Shown in pieces: positions 54,858 through 64,000 of a DNA stretch of 64,000 nucleotides. Location of the stretch: positions 62,001 through 126,000 of the forward strand of contig JAAEAF010002501.1 of assembly GCA_011037195.1 (NCBI GenBank), in the 5' to 3' direction. Under the pieces are notes generated by a model, which saw nothing but the letters and a program-made list of their open reading frames with translations, did no database searches and was not told where the DNA came from. Position numbers and translations under genes: made by a program. Numbering within the stretch: the stretch's first letter is position 1; each line of letters begins with the position of its first letter. The stretch is from Triatoma infestans (lineage: Eukaryota > Arthropoda > Insecta > Hemiptera > Reduviidae).

Positions 54858-55014
54858 TATTGTACTTAAAAGTAATCACTTCTTAAGAGACTTTGGCGTC
54901 TCTATTGGTGTATCCCTAGCCTAATAACATCAACATCTATCTCCACCTGCAACCACGCAACACTTACATAATAATACCATAGGAACTGAAGAGTTAATTG
55001 TAGTCAGGTGTACT

Positions 55015-55053
55015 ACTACTTGTGTTTAGCGAACGGGCCTAAACACAAGTAGT
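55015..55053. repeat. perfect 15-bp hairpin
   Basis: ACTACTTGTGTTTAG (55015-55029) and its mirror (55039-55053) around the loop CGAACGGGC. Function unknown; it is near the other hairpin at 54830. Confidence 0.6.
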
Positions 55054-55712
55054 ACTCTCGAGGTAAAAACTCTAGCCTTACCACCCAATCACTTCAATCA
55101 AACTTTAAATATTTTATGTATACATTGAATGATGATTGCATGCTATGTACAAACATATTGATATCTTAAGAGTCCACAATATATTTTACAGGTTGCAATG
55201 GATTTAGTTTTAAAACTAATCCCCCTACTAACATCCATCATGTGAATAAAACTGGGGAAATAAAAAGAGAAACATTGTGTCAGCTTCCCTGAACTTATTG
55301 GAAAATTATGATCACCTCACATTCCCTTAGCAAATTATAATCTTTTAAAAAGTCATAGCTGTATTATAAGATAGAAAGAAATATCAGTAGGAAATAAAGA
55401 TAGCTATAAAGAAAGAAACAAAGTGAGTTTATAACAAAGGTAATTGCAATAAATGGAAAGACAAAAATAATAAACTTGAGTCAGTGGCAAAGAAATCCTC
55501 GGTACAGCTATTCAAATCTTAAATGCAGAATTAACTCAATCTCTTGCAGCATCGTAAAATACTTCAAAGCACCCTTTAAATATATATATACACTTAGCTT
55601 CTTCATTTGCTTTATTTTTTTTTTTACTACAAGCAACTTTGCTAAATTTCTTTAATATAGAATAAACACAAACACTTTATCCGTACAACTGCTTTAGTAC
55701 ATGTAACATTAC

Positions 55713-55925
55713 TGTCGCTGGCCACCAAATCTGTTGCTAAGCTTGCAATTCTCATGAACGTATGTGTGTACTTACTTTTTGTAGTAAGATTGGTGAATAA
55801 TAAAACTGGTTCAGAGATGCTCTGCCTAAAGATTTTGTGTATTTATACTGTATATTGTTTGTATTTAAGAACCTGAGGACAAGCATTGTAGTAACGGGTA
55901 GTTACTCTGGTTTGTCCATGTAAAA
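55713..55925 (+). repeat. 5' LTR of the deleted BEL/Pao element
   Basis: The partner of 58286-58499; both contain GCAATTCTCATGAAC and end TTTGTCCATGTAAAA. Confidence 0.88.
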
Positions 55926-56219
55926 TAGTGGCGACCGTGACATGACTTATAATTATACAGATAAATATTTAAATTATTCATTTTTATAAAATAAATAAAT
56001 ATTGATAAATTGAACAAGAACAGAAGTGTGTTGCGAACTGTTTTCACGAAAATACTAAATAAATTAAATATTTTATTACACAGGAAACACCAGGTCTCAA
56101 AGAAATTTCTACTTAATGGGTCATTCTAGCTCGAAAAGAAGAAGAGAAGATAATGATGAGTATCTTCACAAATTTACTGAAGATAAAAATAGATGATATA
56201 AGATAAAAGTTTGCTACAA

Positions 56220-57713
56220 CAGTCGTTCCAATTCGGACAGTACGTTCCCCGAAAATTTAAACTTCCGTTAATAGAATTTAAGAAATTTGCTGGGGATATT
56301 AAATAATGGTTGCCCTTCTGCCGCTGGCGGCCAGTTTGAAAAGATCCATTAGGATCAGCAGATCCCTGATGAAGATAAAGTTCAATGTTTAATTCAGGCT
56401 ATGTTATCTGCTTCCAGGGCCTATGATATAGTAAATAGTTTTCCCCCAACTGCAGCTAATCACTCAAAGGCTATTGAATGTTTACGGTCCCGTTTTAGAA
56501 AGGAGAAAATGTAAGTAGAAATTTACGTTTGTGAATTACTTGAAATTCTATTAGCAAAGTCAATAGAGTCAGGTTAGAGAGTAAGCAAAGAGTAAGTTAT
56601 ATGACCGGTTAGAAACCCAACTGCGGCCGCTAGAAACTCTAGGGGTCACCACAGATAAATTTGGCCATGTTATATCCCTTAGTAGAATCCTGTTTACCAG
56701 AGGAATTGCATCGCATTTCACAGAAGAGGGAAATGGTGAAGAGGATGATCTCTTAGCCGCATTAATGATTTTTCTTAGAAAAGAAGTAGAGGATGAGGAA
56801 CGGATATCGCTTGCCAAACAGGCTTTGGCATTGAACAAACAGAACTCAAGAGAAAGAATAACGAACCACAGAATGTGGCCACGGCTGCCGACCTCTTAAA
56901 TCACAACTCCATGAAATGTTTGTTTTGCGATGGAGACCATAAGAGTGAAGAATATGAAGATAGAAGAGAGGCAATTCTTACTTGTATAGAGAAAGCCATG
57001 TTTTGTTGTTTGAAGGTGGGACATCAGAGCCGGAGGTGTAAGAGTGGTGTGCAATGTCTTATTTTCCATTACTGTGTTCCCAACTGCCTAGAGCTGAAGC
57101 AAACAAGTCCTCCAGAGTTCCAAAGGTAGAAAAGCCCCCGGAGAACCCAGTTACGAAAGAAAACGCCTTAAGCAATCTCAATAACACACATACATTTCTG
57201 CAAACCCTGAGAATGTTGGTCAGAAATGATAATGAAGAAAGAGATATAAGGACGATCCTAGACAGCGGTTTCCAAAGGTCGTATGTTACGAAACTCGTTG
57301 TCGAAACCACCGGGTATCAGCCAATCAAGCATGAACGCCTCATCTGTTCCCTATTTGGTGGGAGAATATGGAGGAGCAGAACCACAATTACTTTGAGATC
57401 AGGTTATTGAGTCTGGATAGAAGATATGCCTGTCGAGGCCGAGTGGTTTACAGAGTTGTCTCGCGCCCACATCTTACTGACGAACACAGATTCTTCTGAG
57501 CCCATAAATCTACTGGTTGGAACAGATGTTCTAGGAAAAATTTTGACTGGGCAAAGGCATGTAATGCCAAATGGATTGGTGGCAATCCAAACACTTTTAG
57601 GATGGACTCTCATGAGGAAAGTTCCAGCTATTTGTAAAGAAAAGTGCCACCATGACAGTTTTGTCCTTACTTTCGGCAGATCTATCTTCCAGATGTTGCT
57701 TTCCTAGGCTGTT
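56220..57713 (+). pseudogene. BEL/Pao gag and protease, multiple breaks
   Basis: Gag begins near 56220 (RKFKLPLIEFKKFAGDIK), continues with DEDKVQCLIQAMLSASRAYD and SKAIECLRSRFRKEKM (56370-56510), and has an open zinc-knuckle region at 56875-57129 (CLFCDGDHKSEEYEDR, CCLKVGHQSRRCKSGVQC). The protease is at about 57195-57610: RTILDSGFQRSYVTKLVVET, where Phe stands in place of the usual Ser after Gly, then SSEPINLLVGTDVLGKILTG. Stops and frame changes are spread through the region. It ends near 57713, where the pol enzymes should start. Confidence 0.85.
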
Positions 57714-58285
57714 AAAGGAGTCGCTTTGGTTGGAGAGGCCAGCAGCCCGGTTATACTTGGCTGAATCAGAATCCCAATTAAAGAAAAGATTTGCATGGAA
57801 AGACAGAGCATGAAGGCTGCGGAGGAGAGCTTGCTATCTGCAAAAGATCGGAAAAGATTTGAGACAAAGTTTTCGAAACGAATACTTAAGCCAGCTGAAA
57901 CAGGCCATCTCCGGTAGCAGGTTGGGGCAGTATCTGTGGGTGATGGTGTCCTAGTGGGTGAAGAGCACAGCAAACGTTTAAATTGGCCATTGGATCTGGG
58001 TCTAATTCTGGAAAAGACAGCTTGTGTTGATGGAAGATTTCGTCTCGTAAGTTCGAGTGGGAGAGCTCTGGAGACCTGTCCAGTGAATCTTCCGTTTGGA
58101 GTGTGTTGATGACAACCGCTTCCAGTTACCTTCGCCTAATGCGCCGACAGCCTCATCTGAAGCTAACGAAGCTTCACCAGCAGTAGGCGATGTTAATGAA
58201 GAAACCCCTTTGCAGACAATGAAGGAAGAGAACCAGGGAATCTTTGAGTTCAGACCCCGAATTGCTTTGCCTCAAGGCGGGAGGA
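57714..58285 (+). pseudogene. C-terminal remnant of BEL/Pao pol
   Basis: After the protease the sequence passes directly to the end of pol: KKRFAWKDRA and DLRQSFRNEYLSQLKQA (about 57785-57905), then VGDGVLVGEEHSKRLNWPLD (about 57935-58000) and a tail with GRALETCPVNLPFG. In BEL/Pao elements this part lies about 800-900 residues after the protease, at the integrase C-terminal DUF5641-like domain. Frame changes are present. Confidence 0.8.
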
Positions 58286-58499
58286 TGTTGCTGGTCACCA
58301 ATTGTGTTGCTAAGCGATAATAGCTTGCAATTCTCATGAACATATGTGTGTACTTTTTGTAGTAATACTGTTGAATAGTAAACTGGATCAGAGTCTCTAC
58401 CAAAAGATTTTGTGTGTTTTTACTGCATACTGTTTGTATTTAAGAACCTGAGGACAAACATTGTAACGGATAGTTTTACTCTGGTTTGTCCATGTAAAA
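58286..58499 (+). repeat. 3' LTR of the deleted BEL/Pao element
   Basis: The partner of 55713-55925, followed directly by the ATTAC duplication. Confidence 0.88.
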
Positions 58500-58949
58500 A
58501 TTACTATTCACAAAACTTTTTAAATATTTCAAGGATAATTTAAATTATTTAATGATATAAATAAAAGCATATGGTTTTTTTAATAGTATAAAATTGAAAA
58601 AAGGCCGAAAATAATCGTTTACAGAAACAGAAAAATATGTTGTATCAATCACTTCGTGATCGCTAAAGTATGCAGCAAATATTAACGGAATTTTTACATT
58701 TTTCATATATATTTTCAAGTGAAATGAATAAAAGATTTCATTTAGGGCGTTCGTACAATAATTATTAAGTATTTCTTAATAATTTTTCATTACATTTGGC
58801 ACCGAAGATAATGGGCAAAACAAGAAAGAATAGAAACAAAGTTCTATTGCTAATCGAGTAAGAAACAGACGATTGCAGCTCTGCGGAGATGCAGAGCCCA
58901 GGTAGGGAGGCGCAGCTGGTACAGAAGAGCAAAGGAAAGGTATTCATAA

Positions 58950-59470
58950 TTTTATATTTGATAGTTATGAATCGGATTTAGAAAGCTGGGAATGCAACAT
59001 CCAAAGCTTTGAGTTGATTGCAGGCTTATATGAGGCGTATCCACAACAAAAAGCGTGGATATTTCTGTAGGTTATTAGAGCACAAATTTAGAATTTTGGT
59101 AGATTTGTTTGGACTTCAAGATATAAGGAATGTTAGCCATGATTTGTTTGGAATAGTGCTAGATAAATATGAAAAAGAAACACTGATGATGAATGAACAG
59201 AAAGCATTCGCCGCTCGTGAGCGCCTTGAGAGAGAACTTATAAACAAATTTGTTACTGCCTTGCGTTCTTTAGTTGGTAGTTGTCAGTTTGGAGAGATTA
59301 ATTTGTTATTGGGATAAATAATTATATGTGGCAACAAGAGCTCATTCGAAAGTACACAAATAATGATGCAAACTTTGGAGATGTAGAGGCTATAGCGTTT
59401 CTGTTAGTCTGAAAAATCTAAAAACCTTGCCACAACAGTGTGAGGAGTTGGAGCTCAACAAATTAGGTAA
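58950..59470 (+). pseudogene. Gypsy-type gag remnant
   Basis: Upstream WECNIQSFELIAGLYEA leads to an open stretch of 99 codons (59018-59317) with FRILVDLFGLQDIRNVSHDL, LERELINKFVTALRSLVGSC and QFGEINLLLG. This is the retrotransposon gag pattern with a final C.FG before the turn to the nucleocapsid. MWQQELIRKYTNND follows in another frame. No LTR or pol near it. Confidence 0.6.
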
Positions 59471-59479
59471 GAGTGGAAA

Positions 59480-59875
59480 AAAGTCGAGAAAATTAAAATT
59501 CAATTCTGTAGGAATGGTAATCATCGAAAGGAATACTGCACGGCAAAACGGCAACTGTTTCCAATAGTAATGAAACGTCAAAATGTCATTGAAACCATTC
59601 AGCAAAGTGGCACTTCCGGTTGATGGATTTTGCCCGAAATCTTTGTGACTGATGCGATGGTGGTAGTATCTAAATGGAATACCAAGTTTGAGCTTCCTGC
59701 AACTTTTCGTTTTTGAGATATTCTTTTCACACATATCCACAAACTCACAAAGGCCATTTTCTATAAACCACTTTTCTTAACTAAGGGGACCTCAAAACGT
59801 GTATTTCCGGTGAAACCTGAATTTCGAAAATCTGGCACGATCGCTCTTACTTCCTCTTAGGAAGAGGAAGTAAAA
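59480..59875 (+). repeat. dispersed GAGGTCCCC-type repeat, long copy
   Basis: This is the longest copy of the family. It includes ACCAAGTTTGAGCTTCCTGC and GGGGACCTCAAAACGTGTAT and ends with a short TCCTC/GAGGA inverted stretch (59850-59875). The reverse copy at 62965-63200 shares both blocks in the same order. No coding sequence. Confidence 0.65.
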
Positions 59876-60587
59876 AACAAGATGCATTTTCAAGACGTAT
59901 TCCCGAAAGATTGCTCGAATCATTCATAAGGAGATTTGTTTTATCTGAAGCCACAATGTTAGAAAAATAAAACAATTTTTAAATTGCTCGCACACACCAT
60001 CTTGTCACAGCCGAACATCTGTCATAACTCTATCCAACACATTTCTCAGAATCAAGTTCATTTTCATCTAGGAATTTACCATAAAAACCATAAGCTCCTC
60101 CCGATCTTGCACTATCTTGTCATTGAAGAAGCGCAAGCCAATGGATAACTGTTCTTTTCAAAGTGCTTAGGACATCTATGTTTTCAAAATTTCACAAAAT
60201 TTAAAGAAAAAATATACCTTCAGTTTTTTTTTAAGACTAAAATGAGAATAACTAATATGAGAATATTAATATGAAGTTTGAAAACTAATATGAGAATTCA
60301 CAGCCATTTTATCGAACGGGATAAAATAAGCTTTGATCACAAAATAAGCTTTTCACTAAAGTAGTGTCCGATAAGGGGGGGTCACCTTTTACAAGCCTTA
60401 AGATTGAACGGAGTAAGATTAAAATTGTTAATATATTAAATTGTGCTTTTGATGATTTTTATGTCACTTCATTGTACATCCACTTTTTATTTTTACTTTA
60501 TTCCAATAATAATGCAGAAACATCAAAATCTTTCTCAAACATCAAAAGAAGTTGATTGTGGTTGGTTTCGTACAACTGGAAACCACC

Positions 60588-60785
60588 AGAGACATTTTCC
60601 ATGATAGCCAGCTTCTTTTTGTGGACGTCGACCGGTTTTTCGGGCGTTTGCCCATCTTCAAGATGCGTTTCTCAAACAGTGTGATAACACAGACTTGCAC
60701 AGAGCAGCACTGTTTGACAAACGCACCCTGAAGATGGCCGAACGGCCATCACCAAAGGCTATCACGGTAAATGTCTCTGGTCAAA
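60588..60785. repeat. decayed ribozyme inverted repeat
   Basis: It has the same arms as 40804-41185 but shorter (CAGAGACATTTTCCATGATA to AAATGTCTCTGG). The minus core has an extra base in CUGAAGA and extra A in GAAA; the plus core has a compensated stem II (GGCCG/CGGCC) but has lost GAAA. Both should be inactive. A further, very diverged single unit lies at 60925-61060 (AAGACATCCTAATGATGGA). Confidence 0.75.
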
Positions 60786-61060
60786 AGAAGTCGTAGTCAA
60801 AATAATCAGGAACAGCGACTATTGAATGTTGTGGTTGGATCCGCAGTGTCACAAAACACCATAGACTCTATTGTGATAGTCTACTTTCTTTTTTGGGGAT
60901 GCGGGATCGTTTCGACCCACCTAGGAGGTGAAATTGATTTTGTTCTCTGCAAGTCGGTGCTTATAACACAGTTTATCAAGACATCCTAATGATGGATGAA
61001 ATCGGGCCATGATGACCATACAATGAGGCAGGCTAGGATAGTGATGAAATCTCTGACTAT

Positions 61061-62604
61061 CCTTGAAGGGATATTCGCGAATCCGTAGTCCATATGGCGA
61101 TATAATCGGTTCAAGTGTGGTATATCTCATTCTATTTTATTTATTATTCTGAAAACAATGACTGTTAAACAAAATACAAAAATTTTCAACAGAGTATTTT
61201 GGACAAATGGGAAGTTATATTTTCTTGATCTTATTCTGCAACACCGTTATATAAATAAAAAATAAAGACATAATTAAACATATTATTGCTTCCCATTTTT
61301 AGAGGTGCCAAACTGTACACCTTGGCTAAACCCCAGACAGAGATATTGATTCAATTTTATATCCCCCGCTTTTTTCGATAGGTTGTCCCATTTTGAGATA
61401 CCACTTTTAAGAAATGGTTAAAAGATAACAAAAGAAGGCTAGTATGGTTCTTAAAAGAGCCTACATCAATAATATCGATCCCTGTATCAACATATTCCAG
61501 AAAAAGTGAAATTTAAGTGTCACCCTACGTTGCCAGATAATTATACAATTCAATATAACAGTTATATATTTATGGCTGAACTGGTACAAGCCGCTCTAAG
61601 GATGGGTCAACGACAAAAAAATAAACACTTATACATATATCGCCATATAAGCCGAAATTAAACGAATACAAATAAAGCAAAGGCTAGAAGACATAATTCA
61701 CAGCTGGCTTTACTAGCAATATGATGTATTTCGCACAATTTTTTGAATTTACAATAAAAGATTAAGGCTGTAAAATCTCGCCATTCAGAGTTTTACGATT
61801 CTTTTAAATCTCAAAGTATCTGTAATTATAATTTTTATTTTTTATTTTTTTTTTTACTGCATAGTAATTAAGTAAAGAAAACAGAATTTTAGCTTTTACT
61901 AATACAAATAAAAAGTAAATGGAAAAAAATAATGTGGGTTTAGTATAATAGAAGGGAATGTAGATGTTCTGATGGAAACTGCAGTGTTGTTAGTGTTGTC
62001 GGTATATGTCCTGACATGGTTGTTGCCTTGATGGGAAACACATCCCTATAATAAGAAACAAGAGTGTAAAAAACCATTAGGTTGCAACACTACTTTAACA
62101 CCTTTTTCTACTCCATTAGCAACAATAGCAGCATTTGCTGGATGTTAAAATTTTGTCGTTCATTCACATCCATCGTTTGTTATTTTCTTTTTGCTTTTAA
62201 CATATAAAAGTTGTATTTTTTTGTTAACTGTTAATATAAGAATAAAAATGAAATAATTATGGAAATCATTGTCTAACTTGAATAACTTAATCTAAAGATA
62301 ATTTATTTGTCCCCATTTAAATTTCGTGATAAACTGCTTTGCCCAGACTTAGTGCACTTTGTTGCTAACATAATGACTAATTATGTTAAAATCAGGAGGG
62401 CCTAATGCCTAACTTTGAAGGTAATCAATATTGATAGCCAAGTTTATTTTTTCGTATTATTTCACCAGAATTCCTGACACCTTTGATTATTTTGCTTCGT
62501 TTTATCAGACAAAATAGCTCACAATTCCCTTGTTTTCATATTACATACCAGAATTTCCTTGTTATAATATATTGTTAATTATAAGAGATTTCCGCCTTAA
62601 TTAG
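61061..62604. other. AT-rich stretch without recognised features
   Basis: No element or open frame of note. A GGTGCC-type short stretch and A/T runs only. Confidence 0.35.
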
Positions 62605-62720
62605 CAATGAACCGTGGGATGTGGAAATCAGAAATCCATCAATTATCAGCTGTAGTATCAGATATAGTGCAAAAATCACTAAATGAAGCAAAGATGAATG
62701 TCGATCTATTTATGACTCGA
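62605..62720 (+). CDS. candidate exon, product unknown
   Basis: GTAAGT at 62721 is a strong donor. The frame from ATG at 62607 is open up to it (38 codons: MNRGMWKSEIHQLSAVVSDI, then VQKSLNEAKMNVDLFMTR), and looks like an amphipathic helix-rich protein. The left border is either the start of a first coding exon or an acceptor at TTAATTAG (62604). The protein is not recognised. Confidence 0.35.
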
Positions 62721-62959
62721 GTAAGTTATCATTCTTCTAGAAATCCTCTCCATTTTCAAATTATTAAATATCCTACTACGTCTTACAGTTTATGTTTTCT
62801 AGGATTTTATCTGTCTTACTATGTTTATTTTTGTTGTTTCTGACCAGTTTCTGATTCTCATCCATCGTCAAATTAAGGCTGCCAAGTTCTTGTAGAATGT
62901 TGACTTCAACTCTAATTTCATTCACTAAACACTTGTTGACTGTCAACAATCAACAAATT

Positions 62960-63225
62960 TGGTTGCGTAAGGTATCAAATTTTCCAAATCGAGTTTTCAC
63001 CACTAATACACGTTTTGAGGTCCCCTGAGCCCTAAAAAGTGTTTTTTTTTTTAAACGCACTGTCTCTGTGTGTGTGTGTTAGTGTGTGTGTGTGTGTGTG
63101 TATATGTATGTGAACAGCATAGCCAAAAAAACAAAAAATCGCCGGAAGTTCAAACTTGATATTCTGATTAGGTATCACCATAGAAACCCCGACAGTAGGT
63201 TGTCGGTCAAAAGCTCTTCCATCAA
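62960..63225 (-). repeat. dispersed GAGGTCCCC-type repeat with GT microsatellite
   Basis: It includes TTTTGAGGTCCCCTGAGCC, a GT run (about 63067-63102) and AAGTTCAAACTTGATATTCT. The order mirrors 59480-59875 and the left half matches 2310-2470. Confidence 0.7.
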
Positions 63226-64000
63226 CACCAGCTGTCGTCTCCAGAATTAGACCCAGAGCCAATGGTCAATTTAAACGTTTGCTGTGCTCCACCCCCACTA
63301 GGAGAACATCACCCACAGATCCTGTCCCAACCTGCTTCCGGAGATAGGCCTGTTTCAGCTGGCCTAAGTATTCGTTTCGAAAACGTTGTCTCAAATCTTT
63401 TCCGATCTCTTGCAGATAGCAAGCTCTTCTGCGCAGCCTTCATGCTCTGTCTTTCCATGCAAATCTCTTCTTCAATCGGGATTCTGATCCAGCCAAGTAT
63501 AACCGGGGACTGCTGGTCCCCTCCAACCAAAGCGATTCCTTAAAGCAACCTGCCAAAGTAAGGACGAAACTGTCATGGTGGCACTTTTTCTGTACAAATA
63601 GCTGGAATTTTCCTCACGAGAGTCCATCCTAAAAGTGTCTGGATTGCCACCAATCCATTTAACATTACATGCCTTTGCCCAGTCAAAATTTTTCCTAGAA
63701 CATCTGTTCCAACCAGTAGATTTATGGGCTCTTAAGAATCTCTGTTCCTCAGTAAGATGTGGTGCGAGACAACTCCGTAAACCATTCGCCCTCGACAGGC
63801 ATATCTTCTATCCAGACTCAATAACCTGATCTCAAAGTAATTGTGGTTCTGCTCCTCCATATTTCTCCCACCAAATAGGGATCGGATGTGGCGTTCATTT
63901 TTTGATTGGCTTATACCCCGTGGTTTCGGCAACGACTTTCGTAACATACGACCTTTGGGAACCGCTGTCTAGGACCGTCCTTATCTCTCTTTCTTCATTG
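63226..64000 (-). pseudogene. second copy of the deleted BEL/Pao element
   Basis: Read on the minus strand it starts within the protease (RTVLDSGSQRS near 63950, then WRSRTTITLRSGY near 63850) and continues through SKVWIA near 63650 and the CCACCATGACAGTTTCGTCC region. It then jumps to FAWKDRA, RNEYLGQLKQAYLRKQVG and VGDVLLVGVEHSKRLNWPLA (about 63480-63250), as in 57240-58010. The deletion point is the same. It ends at about 63226 next to the dispersed repeat and runs off the window on the right. Confidence 0.85.

Larger units (their letters stand above)
55713..58499 (+). mobile_element. non-autonomous BEL/Pao element with internal deletion
   Basis: Two LTRs of about 213 bp (55713-55925 and 58286-58499) start TGT(C/T)GCTGG(C/T)CACC. 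They are flanked by ATTAC on both outer sides (55708-55712 and 58500-58504), a 5-bp target duplication. A primer site TGGCGACCGTGACATGA (55929-55945) resembles the tRNA-Arg type, and a purine tract CAAGGCGGGAGGA precedes the 3' LTR. Inside are a gag, a protease and the far C-terminal part of pol; RT, RNase H and integrase core are gone. The copy at 63226-64000 has the same gap, so the deletion form seems to have moved as such. Confidence 0.9.

Overview
The window looks like AT-rich nuclear DNA of an insect, or at least an arthropod. I see no bacterial-type operons or ribosome binding sites, no complete host gene and no RNA gene. Nearly everything recognisable is transposable-element sequence, most of it broken. 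The mix is BEL/Pao and Gypsy LTR elements, an env-bearing errantivirus, LINEs of at least four kinds (RTE-like, I-like, R1-like and others), a Helitron, a PIF/Harbinger element, a tRNA-derived SINE and Penelope-type hammerhead-ribozyme repeats. That combination is typical of arthropods. I cannot name the species.

Layout. 1-5425: LINE ORF1 remnant, minus-strand Gypsy RNase H/integrase remnant and a minus-strand I-like LINE. 5426-13125: a 7.7 kb BEL/Pao element with two LTRs, nearly intact gag and a 1115-residue pol, but with one nonsense codon, one frame break and a deleted catalytic Asp codon. 14.7-18.3 kb: two arrays of the same 30-bp tandem repeat bracket a LINE 3' end and a degenerate Helitron with a recognisable 3' hairpin and CTAG end. 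20.3-23.3 kb: two ribozyme-bearing inverted repeats and an RTE-like LINE 3' part. 23.5-27.8 kb: BEL, LINE and Gypsy remnants and a Harbinger element with TAA target duplication. 28.0-31.75 kb and 43.7-47.5 kb: a direct duplication of about 3.7 kb. It carries a small exon-like segment that is intact in the first copy and broken in the second. Between the copies lie a LINE fragment, a 5'-truncated errantivirus (32.5-37.75 kb), a nearly full RTE-like LINE, a perfect-looking 382-bp ribozyme palindrome and a LINE with ORF1 and endonuclease only. 47.5-55.1 kb: LINE 3' ends, including one flanked by a 100-bp target duplication, a LINE ORF1, a SINE and hairpins. 55.7-58.5 kb: a 2.8 kb BEL/Pao deletion derivative with LTRs and a 5-bp target duplication. 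A second copy of the same deletion derivative lies in reverse at 63.2-64.0 kb.

The most interesting signal is a set of hammerhead-ribozyme cores (CUGANGA, stem II, GAAA, short self-complementary stem III, GUC cleavage site). Several are arranged as mirror-image pairs inside long inverted repeats, with two sequence families and every stage of decay present. Hammerheads are known from Penelope-like retroelements, but no Penelope reverse transcriptase was recognised here. The ribozyme palindromes may therefore be a non-autonomous class of their own.

A few short stretches bounded by good splice signals (61-134, 24089-24164, 31662-31730, 52560-52609, 62605-62720, all plus strand) may be exons of one or more host genes with long introns. 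I could not identify any of their products. All coordinates of element ends were read by eye and can be off by a few bases unless target duplications are given.
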